A stretch of DNA of 39,724 nucleotides from Patescibacteria group bacterium (GTDB taxonomy: Bacteria; Patescibacteriota; Patescibacteriia; 2-12-FULL-60-25). The notes under the pieces were generated by a model, which had not been told where the DNA came from, made no database searches, and saw only the letters and a list, made by a program, of their open reading frames with translations. Both the position numbers and the translations under genes were made by a program. Of this stretch, positions 15,857-24,280 are shown piece by piece (the stretch's first letter is position 1; each line of letters starts with the position of its first letter). Location of the stretch: contig JAGOQY010000002.1 in NCBI GenBank assembly GCA_018063125.1, positions 3,981 to 43,704 of the forward strand, read 5' to 3'.

Positions 15857-16881
15857 AAAAGATTCTTCTAGTTCTCGCCCTTCTTTTTTTCTTCGTCGGA
15901 TTTTTTGGGCTCTGGTTTGTGATGCCGGCATTTTATTCTGTCCCGCAAACGGATGAACAGGTCACAGTGACAATTGGAGAGGGATGGACAGCGAATGAAG
16001 TTGGGGCGCTTTTAGCAAAAGAACGCGTGATCGCATCGTCTTTAGGGTACCGCTTGTACGCGCTGATGAATGAAACGGCGAATACGCCAGAAGCTGGGGA
16101 ATATACGTTTTTTCGGGTGGGGAACAGTTATCGATCTGTCGCACGAACGCTCATGATTGGTCCGCCGCGTGCGGAAGTGACGATCAAAGTGATTGAAGGG
16201 ATGGATCTTCCAAAGATCGCAAAGCTGTTAGCGGAGTATGGTGTGACGGAAGCCCAGCTGGATGCGGAGACCGGAGATTTGATTGCAGACGGATCGGTGA
16301 AAGCGGAATGGCGCGAAGCATATCCATTTTTGGCGGCGTTGCCGGAACGTTCATCCCTCGAAGGATATTTGTTTCCGAATACGTATCGTGTGTGGCGGGA
16401 CCAATTGCCGCAAAGCCTTATCAAGAAGCAGTTGGATGAATTCGCGAAGCGGGCAGATGACATTGCTGTTGAAGCAAAGAAACAGGGACGAACGCTTCAT
16501 GAAGTGGTGACGCTTGCTTCGATCGTGGAACGTGAAATTGGAGAAGGGGAAGATCGAAAGATTGTCGCTGGGATTTTTATGAACCGGTTGAAGATCGGAA
16601 TGGCGCTTCAGTCGGATGCGACAGTTTCGTATCTCACGCGTTCTGGTCGTGCACGATCGACACTGGAGGATTTGGAAGTTGATTCGCCATACAACACGTA
16701 CAAGAACAAGGGGCTTCCACCGGGACCAATTTCCAATCCAGGTGACACCGCGCTCGAAGCGGCGCTTCACCCCGCGGAAACAGACTACTATTACTTCCTC
16801 ACGGATGATGCGGGAAAGATTTATTACGCCACGACATTTGAGCAACACCAGCAAAATCGTCGTAAAGCGTACGGATCCTAG
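15853..16881 (+). CDS. mltG: Endolytic murein transglycosylase MltG (YceG-like)
   Basis: Cleaves nascent peptidoglycan strands at the membrane and terminates their extension. The 342-residue protein has an N-terminal signal anchor (residues 3-24), a LysM-like region (about 36-110), and the YceG catalytic domain. The predicted catalytic Glu is in LASIVERE (Glu226), and NRLKIGMALQSDATVSY, SPYNTYKNKGLPPGPISNPG and AALHPAETDYYYFL are all conserved. It overlaps the PAP2 gene by 4 nt. Confidence 0.95.
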   Translation: MKKILLVLALLFFFVGFFGLWFVMPAFYSVPQTDEQVTVTIGEGWTANEVGALLAKERVIASSLGYRLYALMNETANTPEAGEYTFFRVGNSYRSVARTLMIGPPRAEVTIKVIEGMDLPKIAKLLAEYGVTEAQLDAETGDLIADGSVKAEWREAYPFLAALPERSSLEGYLFPNTYRVWRDQLPQSLIKKQLDEFAKRADDIAVEAKKQGRTLHEVVTLASIVEREIGEGEDRKIVAGIFMNRLKIGMALQSDATVSYLTRSGRARSTLEDLEVDSPYNTYKNKGLPPGPISNPGDTALEAALHPAETDYYYFLTDDAGKIYYATTFEQHQQNRRKAYGS

Positions 16882-16909
16882 GGTTATCGCGTTTTTGGTT
16901 TCCGTCGGC

Positions 16910-16915
16910 TACGCT
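16910..16915 (+). promoter_or_regulatory. Weak -10-like box of the UvrD-type gene
   Basis: TACGCT ends 7 nt before the ATG at 16923, within the 41-nt gap after mltG. There is no recognisable -35, so this rests on the leaderless spacing only. Confidence 0.3.
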
Positions 16916-16922
16916 GTGGGCC

Positions 16923-19085
16923 ATGTCCGTCTTTGAGTTGAATGGGCGCGGAAGTCTTCCTGATCGGAAGATTGATTACGCGAGTGAATTGAACCAGGAA
17001 CAGCTGGATGTGGTTTTGCATGGCGATGGTCCGTGTCTGGTTTTGGCGGGCGCGGGATCGGGAAAAACACGAACCGTGACGTATCGCGTGGCCTATCTGT
17101 TGGAGCAGGGCGTTGATCCGTCGCAGATTCTTCTTCTCACGTTTACGAACAAGGCGGCCCGAGAAATGGTGGGGAGACTTTCGACCGTGGTCGGCGATCG
17201 CGCCAAAGGTGTGTGGGGCGGGACGTTTCATTCCATTGCGAATCGGTTGCTTCGTCATGCGGCGCAAGGATTGGGGTTCACCAATCGATTTACGATTCTG
17301 GATCAAGAAGATGCGCAGAGCTTGGTGAAGGCCGTGATGAAAGATTTGTCGATTGATCCAAAAGCGCGACGTTTTCCCACCGCGAATGTCGTGCATTCAA
17401 TTTTGTCTTTCGCGACGAACACACGAACGTCAGTTTCTGAGGTGCTGGAATTGAAGCATCCAAACTTTCAGGGATTTGCGAATGAGATTGAAGAGATCAA
17501 TCGGATGTATGGAGATCGGAAGCGCGCTGCGAACGCGATGGACTTCGATGATCTGCTCGTCATGTTTTTGAAGCTCTTGTCGCATCCAGATGCCGGGCGA
17601 ACGATCTCGGAACAGTTTCAATATATTCTCGTGGATGAGTATCAGGACACGAACGCGCTTCAGGCCGAGATCGTGGATCGTCTCGCATCTGTGCATCGGA
17701 ATGTGGTTGTCGTGGGAGACGATGCGCAGTCCATCTACGCGTTTCGTGGCGCAGATGTGCAGAATATTTTGTCTTTTCCCAAAGAGCATGCAGATGGAAA
17801 GATTTTTAAGTTATTGATGAATTACCGATCCGCACCGGAGATTTTGGATTTGGCGAATGCGTCGCTCTCGCACAATACGCGGCAGTTTCAAAAGGAGTTG
17901 GTGGCGGTTCGAGAGAAAGGATCAAAACCCGTGGTTGTGTCTGCCGCATCTGCACGACAAGAGGCGCAGTTTATTGCGGAGCAGATTTTAGTTTTACGAA
18001 ATGAGAACGTGGCGCTGCCGAACATCGCCGTCCTGTTTCGTTCCTCTGCACAGTCTCAAGCGCTTGAATTCGAATTGATGAGCCGCGATATTCCGTATGA
18101 GTATCGTGGAGGGATGCGATTCTTCGAGCGCGCGCATATCAAAGATGCGTTGTCGTATATTCGCATCGCGGCAAATCCTCAAGATGAACCGGCATGGATT
18201 CGCGTGTTGAATCTTCAGACGGGAATCGGCGCAACAACGGCTTCTGCGATTATTTCAAAAATTCGCAATGTGACATCTGTTGATGAGTTATTGGGATCAG
18301 GAATGGATGCGCGATTATCTCAGAAGGCAAAAATTGGATGGGGCGATCTTTCGTTGAGCCTTTCGAGTGTCATGGATCAGATGCCATCAACCTCGCTCAT
18401 GATTCGTGCGATTCTCGAATCTGGATATCGTGACATGTTGGAACGCGAGTATCCGGATTGGCGTGAACGACTGGAGGACGTGGAACAGCTTGCGGCATTT
18501 GCGGAGAGCTACACCGAAGTTGCAGCCTTTCTCTCGGATATTGCGTTGTACGATGAAGCATTGTCGGGTCGAGATCGTTCCAAGACACCAAGCGAAGAAC
18601 GTGTGGTTCTTTCGACCGTGCATCAAGCCAAAGGGTTGGAATGGGATACGGTATTCGTGATTCATCTTGCCGACAACGCGTTTCCGAATCGTCGCGCCAT
18701 GACGGAAGAAGGAGGATTGGAAGAAGAGCGTCGATTGTTTTATGTCGCGGTTACGCGTGCGCGACGAAAACTATTTTTGAGCTATCCGCTCACGATGGGC
18801 GGGGGAGACTCGTTTATGCTCAACATGCCGTCCACGTTTATCGAAGAGCTTCCGCCGTATTTGTATGAACGGATGGAACTTCGTGATGCGCGTGGATTTT
18901 CAGGAAGAGTGGGCTCATCTTCATCGCGAGGTCGTTCGGGAGATGATTGGAGTTTTGAGAGTGGGTATGAGGAGCCCGTGATTCGGATTGATCAGGCGGG
19001 GGAGCGGTCGGGTTCTTCTTCCGCGACTGTGTGGAAATCTTCTTCCAAAAAGCTTCCTCCGACGACGTATGAGTCGGTTGATTGA
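16923..19085 (+). CDS. UvrD/PcrA-family superfamily 1 DNA helicase
   Basis: ATP-dependent 3'-5' DNA helicase for repair or replication restart. The 720-residue protein shows the SF1 motifs in order: Q-motif LNQEQ, Walker A GAGSGKT (43-49), TFTNKAAREM, DEYQDTN, DDAQSIYAFRGAD, LMNYRS, VVLSTVHQAKGLEWD, and LFYVAVTRARRKL. The C-terminal 80 residues are Ser-rich and low complexity, which may correspond to a poorly conserved RNA polymerase-binding or linker region. The last 17 nt overlap the start of the methyltransferase fusion gene. Whether it is UvrD, PcrA or Rep cannot be settled by eye. Confidence 0.95.
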   Translation: MSVFELNGRGSLPDRKIDYASELNQEQLDVVLHGDGPCLVLAGAGSGKTRTVTYRVAYLLEQGVDPSQILLLTFTNKAAREMVGRLSTVVGDRAKGVWGGTFHSIANRLLRHAAQGLGFTNRFTILDQEDAQSLVKAVMKDLSIDPKARRFPTANVVHSILSFATNTRTSVSEVLELKHPNFQGFANEIEEINRMYGDRKRAANAMDFDDLLVMFLKLLSHPDAGRTISEQFQYILVDEYQDTNALQAEIVDRLASVHRNVVVVGDDAQSIYAFRGADVQNILSFPKEHADGKIFKLLMNYRSAPEILDLANASLSHNTRQFQKELVAVREKGSKPVVVSAASARQEAQFIAEQILVLRNENVALPNIAVLFRSSAQSQALEFELMSRDIPYEYRGGMRFFERAHIKDALSYIRIAANPQDEPAWIRVLNLQTGIGATTASAIISKIRNVTSVDELLGSGMDARLSQKAKIGWGDLSLSLSSVMDQMPSTSLMIRAILESGYRDMLEREYPDWRERLEDVEQLAAFAESYTEVAAFLSDIALYDEALSGRDRSKTPSEERVVLSTVHQAKGLEWDTVFVIHLADNAFPNRRAMTEEGGLEEERRLFYVAVTRARRKLFLSYPLTMGGGDSFMLNMPSTFIEELPPYLYERMELRDARGFSGRVGSSSSRGRSGDDWSFESGYEEPVIRIDQAGERSGSSSATVWKSSSKKLPPTTYESVD

Positions 19086-20517
19086 GCGCATTACTCAGCC
19101 GTCCGTGAAAAATGGAGAGATCCAGTACACACGATGGTTTTGGCGTTGGCAGGTGCACGCGAAGGGGGTTGATCATTCATCCAATTACCTGACGCGAATG
19201 TGGAAGGACGCGATTCGGCGCGTTCCACGAGAAGGGGTTCGGTCAATTCTCGTGCTCGGTTTAGGTGTTGGATCCTGCATTCCTGTGTTGCAAAAGCGAT
19301 TCCGTGGCGCATCTATTACCGTCATCGAGTGGGATCCGGCGATGGTGGAGGTGTCTGATCGCGTTCAGTATTTTTCGACGGAGTTACGTCCACGAATATT
19401 GGTGGGAGATGTGCGAACGGTGTTGCCGGAGTTGCATGAAACATTTGACGTGGTCGTGGGAGATATTTTTGATGGCGTTTCTGTTTCAGAAGCCATGCGA
19501 GATGAGCATGTACGGGATCAGTTGCGACGCGTACTGAGTCGACACGGAACGTTCATTTTTAATGTCTTTCGAGAACCGGAGCTTTTTTCTTTGTTTCAAG
19601 GAAAACTCTCTCTCCAAAAAAAATGGAAATTCACATGGAATTGGTTGGCGATCTATCGGCACTTCGGACGTGGCACCGTCGGCGATCCGTTGCCAGAAGG
19701 GTATCGCCCAGCTCGCACATGGGACACGTATGTTGCGCGTGAGTCTTCTGCGGGGTCGCTGTATCAGCACGTCGGCCGGCCCGAGTGTCCCGGGATGCGT
19801 TGGCACCACGGGCCGTTATGGTTCGAAGGATACACGGGCGATACGGAGCCGTTGATTGATGAGGAGGCTCCAGGACGACTCGTCACCTGGCAACCGGTCA
19901 CGCGGCAGAAGCCTCCCCCAGGGTGGTGGCGATCGTGGCTTCCGGCGAGTCCGAAGTTGACAGGGTTTGCGGAAATTCGGGAACCGGAAGCGTATTGGAA
20001 GACGTGGTCATCGCAAATGCAGCGTCATCGCGCACGATGGCGAAAACATCAGTCGTTGTTGATTGAAGAAGTTTCATTGGACGAGTTCGTCGCAAATTAC
20101 GGCCAACGTCGAATGGCGTCTTGGCTTGTCCGTCTGACGATTCAACTCATGAAGAGCAAAGTGAAGCGGCATGGCGAACGTGTCCATTTTTTTGGTGCGC
20201 TCGATCCCGTCACGCGAAAGATGCTCGCAGGACTTGCGGTCGTGGATGTTCCAGAAGCGAGCATCTCCATTCATCTCGCCTCGTTTATTCGTCCGAGCGT
20301 GAAACAGACGTCGGTGGGAGTTGGACTGATCGATGCGTGGTTCGAGCGATGTATTGCACGTGGGATTCGCTTTTTGGATTTTGATCTTTTTTGGACGTTC
20401 GGAGATCCAAGTGACTGGAAAGGATTTAGTCGATTCAAGAGTCAATTTGGAATCACCTTTGTTCGATATCCGCGTCCATTCTTTCGGATTGTTCGTCAAA
20501 AGCCTCGTACTTCTTGA
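19069..20517 (+). CDS. Spermidine synthase-like methyltransferase fused to a GNAT/FemAB-like domain
   Basis: The 482-residue product has two halves. Residues 1-175 form a Rossmann methyltransferase/aminopropyltransferase domain of the spermidine-synthase type: LVLGLGVGS (62-70) binds the cofactor, IEWDP (86-90) carries the acidic ribose ligand, GDVRTVLPE and DVVVGDIFDG follow. A linker (about 175-300) is Trp/Pro-rich. Residues 300-475 resemble an acetyltransferase fold of the FemAB/GNAT kind (SVGVGLIDAWFERCIARGIRFLDFDLF... SRFKSQFGI). Start 19069 (MSRLIERI) is chosen over the longer frame from 18988 because the latter only extends into the helicase coding region. Function is unknown; polyamine-related or small-molecule modification is a guess. 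Confidence 0.65.
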   Translation: MSRLIERITQPSVKNGEIQYTRWFWRWQVHAKGVDHSSNYLTRMWKDAIRRVPREGVRSILVLGLGVGSCIPVLQKRFRGASITVIEWDPAMVEVSDRVQYFSTELRPRILVGDVRTVLPELHETFDVVVGDIFDGVSVSEAMRDEHVRDQLRRVLSRHGTFIFNVFREPELFSLFQGKLSLQKKWKFTWNWLAIYRHFGRGTVGDPLPEGYRPARTWDTYVARESSAGSLYQHVGRPECPGMRWHHGPLWFEGYTGDTEPLIDEEAPGRLVTWQPVTRQKPPPGWWRSWLPASPKLTGFAEIREPEAYWKTWSSQMQRHRARWRKHQSLLIEEVSLDEFVANYGQRRMASWLVRLTIQLMKSKVKRHGERVHFFGALDPVTRKMLAGLAVVDVPEASISIHLASFIRPSVKQTSVGVGLIDAWFERCIARGIRFLDFDLFWTFGDPSDWKGFSRFKSQFGITFVRYPRPFFRIVRQKPRTS

Positions 20518-20542
20518 TTCGTGTGCTCCCAGTTGGTAGGGT
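20514..20542 (+). promoter_or_regulatory. Putative leaderless promoter of the MetK-like gene
   Basis: -35 TTGATT (20514-20519) contains the TGA stop of the previous gene. A 17-bp spacer leads to -10 TAGGGT (20537-20542), and the ATG follows 9 nt later. The -10 and its distance from the ATG are identical to those of the Ymh-like gene. Confidence 0.55.
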
Positions 20543-20551
20543 CGTATTCTT

Positions 20552-21544
20552 ATGCGATCAGCACGCATCCGACTCCCAGGTCATCCGGATGCCGCGTGTG
20601 ACGTGGTGGCGGAAACGATTGTGGACGAATATCTCCGTCGTGATCCGGAGGCTCGTATCCGTGTGTCTGTGACGGGCGGATGCGGCGCATTGTTCGTTGC
20701 GGGAGACGTGAAGACCACTGCGGATTTTGATGTCGCCGCACTCGTACGACGAACGTTGGGATCATTGGGCGTGATCATTGATATTGAGCCGTTCGTTTCG
20801 ATTGAACCCGTCGCTCCGGAAGCGGCTCCGGATTTTTTAGAAGGCATTGTCGTTCCCTATGACGTGATGGGATACGCAACGGATGAGACGCCGGATTTTC
20901 TTCCGGCACCAGTTTCTGGGGCGATTCGTATCGCCAAACGGTTGGATGATCTTCGGACAACGGACGAGCAGTGGTTTTGGTTGGGGCCAGATGCGGAAGT
21001 ATTTGTGCAGGCCGGAAACAAGAAACCGGATTTTGTTTCTTTGCATGTGGAACACGGAATGGTTCCGGTCGCAGATGTGCGGAAGCAGATCACGGAATTA
21101 GCGCACGCTATTCTTCCGGGAACCGATGTTCGCGTGAATGAATTTGGCGCGACGGATGCGCGCGGACTCGCGCATGCAACAGGAACGTCGTCTCGATTTT
21201 CTTCTCCGTATGGTTCTGTTCTTCCTTCGGTCTCGTGTGGGATTGGGATGGATCCGCGGAATCCTAAAAAAGCGGCTCCATGGATTTTGCGTGCCGCCGC
21301 TCGCGAACTGGTGAAGACGCACAGCCTTCGCGCCGCGTTTATTCGCGCCGTGTATCTTCCCGGTGATCGCGAACCGCGTTTTCTTTCTGTCCGCGATGAA
21401 CTCGGAAAAGATCGAACGTCGCTTCTTTCAAAAGAGCAGGTGTCGTTAGATCGAATCAACGAATGGATTCAGCCGGGACTCTCGGTGCAGGCCGCGCGCT
21501 ACACGTTCGTGGGGGATCCGAGTCTTCCGTGGGAGATGGTTTGA
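20552..21544 (+). CDS. Divergent S-adenosylmethionine synthetase (MetK) homologue
   Basis: The 330-residue protein follows the MetK domain order. GHPD (residues 10-13) aligns to the catalytic-His motif, DVKTTADFDVAALVRRTLG to the N-domain, MGYATDET..FLPAPVSGAIRIAKR (106-130) to the central FGYATNET..MPAPI segment, and the C terminus ends in FVGDPSLPWE like the normal FGxxxFPWE. However, the AGDQG motif is absent, the GxTGRKIIVDTYGG segment is replaced by HATGTSSRF..., and GGGAFSGKD, with the catalytic Lys, is replaced by CGIGMDPRN. It is about 50 residues shorter than ordinary MetK. It therefore may be a non-catalytic or re-purposed homologue rather than a working MetK. It follows the methyltransferase fusion gene but has its own promoter. 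Confidence 0.7.
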   Translation: MRSARIRLPGHPDAACDVVAETIVDEYLRRDPEARIRVSVTGGCGALFVAGDVKTTADFDVAALVRRTLGSLGVIIDIEPFVSIEPVAPEAAPDFLEGIVVPYDVMGYATDETPDFLPAPVSGAIRIAKRLDDLRTTDEQWFWLGPDAEVFVQAGNKKPDFVSLHVEHGMVPVADVRKQITELAHAILPGTDVRVNEFGATDARGLAHATGTSSRFSSPYGSVLPSVSCGIGMDPRNPKKAAPWILRAAARELVKTHSLRAAFIRAVYLPGDREPRFLSVRDELGKDRTSLLSKEQVSLDRINEWIQPGLSVQAARYTFVGDPSLPWEMV

Positions 21545-21569
21545 TCCACCTGCAACCTCGGAGTACGCT
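21541..21569 (+). promoter_or_regulatory. Putative promoter of pyrB
   Basis: -35 TTGATC (21541-21546) contains the TGA stop of the MetK-like gene. A 17-bp spacer leads to -10 TACGCT (21564-21569). A start near 21576 gives an approximately 38-nt leader that contains a strong Shine-Dalgarno. Confidence 0.6.
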
Positions 21570-21598
21570 TCGAGCAGTTCCTTATCTTTGAAGAATCT

Positions 21599-21612
21599 GA
21601 AAGGAGGTGATC
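21599..21612 (+). promoter_or_regulatory. Full-length Shine-Dalgarno of pyrB
   Basis: GAAAGGAGGTGATC, 14 nt complementary to the usual 3' end of 16S rRNA (GATCACCTCCTTTC), with GGAGG 6 nt before the GTG start. Far stronger than any other ribosome site in the window. Confidence 0.85.
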
Positions 21613-21613
21613 C

Positions 21614-22633
21614 GTGGAACAGCCGCGTCGATTCCGTTCGAACCATCATCGTCCGTCCTCGCCCGAAGTCCCTGCTGTCCATGAACCGCCGAAAGGCGAG
21701 TTTTCTCTGCGGAAAGCTTCGGTCGTCAGCGTCAATCAGTTCAGATCTCAGGATCTCGAGATCTTGTGGCATCGAGCTGACAAGATGCGAGTCTGTCTGA
21801 AAGAACGAGAGCCTCTCGGCACGCTTCGCGGAGCGGTCGTCGGTCTCTTGTTCTACCAGACGTCGACGCGCACGTACGCGTCATTCGCGTCTGCGGTACA
21901 ACGACTTGGTGGTGGGATCGTTCCGATGCAGGGTGTCGAGTTTTCGTCCGTCTCGAAAGGGGAGTCGTTCGAAGACACGGTGCGTGCGATCGAAGCAAGT
22001 TCCGATGCGATCGTTCTCCGGCATCCCGAGAAGGGTTCTGCCGCACGCGCGGCAGAGGTCTGTCGTGTTCCGGTCATCAACGCCGGAGATGGTCCGGGAG
22101 AACATCCGACGCAAGCGCTCCTCGATTTCTACACGATTCGATGTGAGCTCAAGCGAACCGAGCGATTGGTCGTCACGTTTGTCGGCGACCTCAAGTACGG
22201 GCGTACCGTCCACTCGCTTGCGCGACTTCTGGCTCCGATGGGTGCGCATCTTCTGTGTGTGTCTCCAGAAGATCTCCGACTGCCAGAAGGCCTTCGTCAG
22301 GAGCTCGTTGCGGTGGGGGCGAAGGTCGAGGAGTCGGTTTCCTTCGAACAAGCGATGGCGGAGACGCAGGTGCTCTACATGACGCGCGTTCAGCGCAACA
22401 TGATGCAGACGGAGAAGGAGCGGAATCAGCCGGACCCCTACATCCTCACTCCAGATCTTCTCGCGCGGGCACGTCCGGCGGGAGAGATGATCGTCATGCA
22501 TCCGTTTCCTCGGAATTCGGAGATTGCAACGTCATGCGACCCGGATCCGAGAGCCGCCTACTTTCGACAGATGGAGTATGCGAATCCGGTTCGCATGGCT
22601 CTGCTCGATTTGGTCCTCGGCCGAGTCGTCTAG
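21614..22633 (+). CDS. pyrB: Aspartate carbamoyltransferase catalytic subunit
   Basis: Condenses carbamoyl phosphate with aspartate, the committed step of de novo pyrimidine synthesis. Normal length is about 305-310 residues; here 339, with a 30-residue basic/Pro-rich N-terminal extension. The carbamoyl-phosphate loop reads FYQTSTRT (residues 80-87, usually FFEPSTRT), the 80s loop SSVSKGES is intact, RHPE, HPTQ (164-167), GDLKYGRTVHSL, MTRVQ and HPFPRN.EI all match. Translation starts at GTG behind a perfect Shine-Dalgarno. Codon use is GC-richer than the flanking genes. No pyrI or other pyr gene is in the window. It has its own promoter and terminator, so it is a single-gene unit. Confidence 0.95.
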   Translation: MEQPRRFRSNHHRPSSPEVPAVHEPPKGEFSLRKASVVSVNQFRSQDLEILWHRADKMRVCLKEREPLGTLRGAVVGLLFYQTSTRTYASFASAVQRLGGGIVPMQGVEFSSVSKGESFEDTVRAIEASSDAIVLRHPEKGSAARAAEVCRVPVINAGDGPGEHPTQALLDFYTIRCELKRTERLVVTFVGDLKYGRTVHSLARLLAPMGAHLLCVSPEDLRLPEGLRQELVAVGAKVEESVSFEQAMAETQVLYMTRVQRNMMQTEKERNQPDPYILTPDLLARARPAGEMIVMHPFPRNSEIATSCDPDPRAAYFRQMEYANPVRMALLDLVLGRVV

Positions 22634-22641
22634 GTCGATCA

Positions 22642-22673
22642 CGCCCGTTCTCAGAGGACGGGCGTTTCTTTTT
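22642..22673 (+). terminator. Intrinsic terminator of pyrB
   Basis: CGCCCGT / ACGGGCG stem (7 bp, 9-nt loop TCTCAGAGG) followed by TTTCTTTTT, 8 nt after the stop. The stem equals that at 11694-11729. Confidence 0.93.
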
Positions 22674-22686
22674 ACCGTCGCTTTGT

Positions 22687-22692
22687 TAGAAT
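22687..22692 (+). promoter_or_regulatory. Putative -10 box of the cyclophilin gene
   Basis: TAGAAT ends 9 nt before the ATG at 22702. No good -35; the hexamer position falls in the pyrB terminator tail. Confidence 0.35.
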
Positions 22693-22701
22693 GACCGAGC
22701 T

Positions 22702-23418
22702 ATGCAAAGAACCACCGCTATTTCGCTCCTCACCGTCCTTTTTCTCGGTGCGGGATGCAGCTCTCCTGTTGCGTTAGACAATTATTCTGCGGGATATAAC
22801 GCAGAATCACCGGGAATGGTCACGCCGCCGACGCCTGAGCCAACCCCAACTCCCACGCCAGAACCAGAGCCGATTCCGACTCCGGAACCGGCAACCCCTT
22901 CATCCACTCCAACAACCACCACTATGACCCCAGAACCAACCAACAACGAACCGCTGAAGTTTCCTGGCGTTCTTCCAGAAGCTGAGACAAAAGGAAAGTT
23001 TATTCATCTCGAAACTACCAAAGGAAAGATCGTGTTCGAACTTCTTCCAAAAGAAGGACCGAACGCCGCATCCAACTTTGTCTATCTCGCCAAGCGTAAG
23101 TTTTATGACGGGCTCACGTTTCATCGTGTCGTCCCAGGATTTGTGATTCAAGGTGGAGATCCGATGGGAACAGGAACCGGCGGTCCGGGATATGCGTTCA
23201 AGGATGATCCCGTGAATCTTCCGTACAACGAAGGAATTGTTGCGATGGCGAATGCCGGTGCGAACACGAACGGTTCTCAGTTCTTCATTATGTTGGAAAA
23301 TAATCCGCTCCCACCGTCATATTCCATCTTTGGTCGCGTTGTATCCGGAATGGACGCCGTGAAGAAGATCGGAATCGGCGATGTCATGACGAAGGTGACG
23401 GTCGAAGCCTCCAAGTAA
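22702..23418 (+). CDS. Cyclophilin-type peptidyl-prolyl isomerase lipoprotein
   Basis: Predicted exported proline isomerase that helps fold extracytoplasmic proteins. The 238-residue protein starts with a signal peptide ending in a lipobox-like LGAGC (Cys19), so it is probably lipid-anchored, followed by a Pro/Thr/Glu-rich spacer (about 35-85). The cyclophilin domain (about 90-235) shows GKIVFELLP, NFVYLAKRKFYDGLTFHRVVPGFVIQGGDP (split across the active-site Arg and Phe), GTGGPGYAF, MANAGANTNGSQFFI and FGRVVSGMDAV. It is the first gene of a run of exported proteins (22.7-26.8 kb). Confidence 0.93.
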   Translation: MQRTTAISLLTVLFLGAGCSSPVALDNYSAGYNAESPGMVTPPTPEPTPTPTPEPEPIPTPEPATPSSTPTTTTMTPEPTNNEPLKFPGVLPEAETKGKFIHLETTKGKIVFELLPKEGPNAASNFVYLAKRKFYDGLTFHRVVPGFVIQGGDPMGTGTGGPGYAFKDDPVNLPYNEGIVAMANAGANTNGSQFFIMLENNPLPPSYSIFGRVVSGMDAVKKIGIGDVMTKVTVEASK

Positions 23419-23424
23419 AAAAAT

Positions 23425-24279
23425 ATGCGCAAAAAACTCATCGCGGGTGGAAGCCTGCTCGTCGTCGTTCTCGCCGCCGGGTACGTGTTTCGTGGCCCCA
23501 TCCGCGATGCGTGGAGCGCATGGACCGCGCCGAAGCTTCCCGAAGCGGTGAAATATGTTCCGGAGCCACTGGGAACCGGACTGACAGAAGGAGACGCAGG
23601 CGTTGTGGAAGGCGGAGTCTCGACATCCGAGAATTACGCGATCGTCACAGTGCCACCGCCGCAACCAAAGGCGAAAGACCCGCTGGAAAATCGTGGCCCG
23701 CTACCCACGGAAGCGAATCTTGCGATTCCGTTCATGACGCAAGCTCCGTTTGCGAATTGGGAATACCCGTATCAAGAAGCCTGCGAAGAAGCATCCGCGA
23801 TCATGGTTGATGCGTTTTATGATGGAGAGACCGGTCGGATTTCTGATGAAGTCGCAAAGGCCCGGATCGACACACTCGTTGAATACGAGAATAAAGAACT
23901 GGGATTCTATAAAGATACGACCGCCGAAGAAACGGCCGAGTTTCTTCGTGAATATTTCGGTTATCGGAACGTTGTGATTCTTCCGGTGAACTCCGCTGAC
24001 GAGATTCGTCGGGTGGTGGCGAATGGATATCCCGTGATTTTGCCGGCCTCGGGAAAACTTCTCGAGAACCCCAACTTTCGAAATGGCGGGCCGCTGTATC
24101 ACATGTTTGTCGTGAAGGGATATACGGATGATAAGCGATTCATCACGAATGATCCGGGAACGCGTAATGGAGCCAACTTCCTCTATACTGAGGAAAATCT
24201 GATGGAGTCGATTCACGATTGGAACGGGGGAGACGTGTTGAATGGAAAGAAAGTGATGATCGTGGTTCTTCCAAACTAG
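23425..24279 (+). CDS. C39-like papain-fold peptidase (Peptidase_C39_2), exported
   Basis: A 284-residue protein with an N-terminal signal anchor (about 5-22), a Pro-rich region, and a papain-like domain at about 98-284. The likely catalytic Cys is Cys120 in PYQEACEEAS, with His226 in YHMFVVKGY and Asp243 in TNDPGTRNG. This arrangement matches the C39_2 family found in CPR and Firmicutes, whose substrates are mostly unknown; family members may process surface proteins or peptides. It begins 6 nt after the cyclophilin stop and is followed 1 nt later by the GerMN protein. Confidence 0.82.
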   Translation: MRKKLIAGGSLLVVVLAAGYVFRGPIRDAWSAWTAPKLPEAVKYVPEPLGTGLTEGDAGVVEGGVSTSENYAIVTVPPPQPKAKDPLENRGPLPTEANLAIPFMTQAPFANWEYPYQEACEEASAIMVDAFYDGETGRISDEVAKARIDTLVEYENKELGFYKDTTAEETAEFLREYFGYRNVVILPVNSADEIRRVVANGYPVILPASGKLLENPNFRNGGPLYHMFVVKGYTDDKRFITNDPGTRNGANFLYTEENLMESIHDWNGGDVLNGKKVMIVVLPN

Positions 24280-24280
24280 T

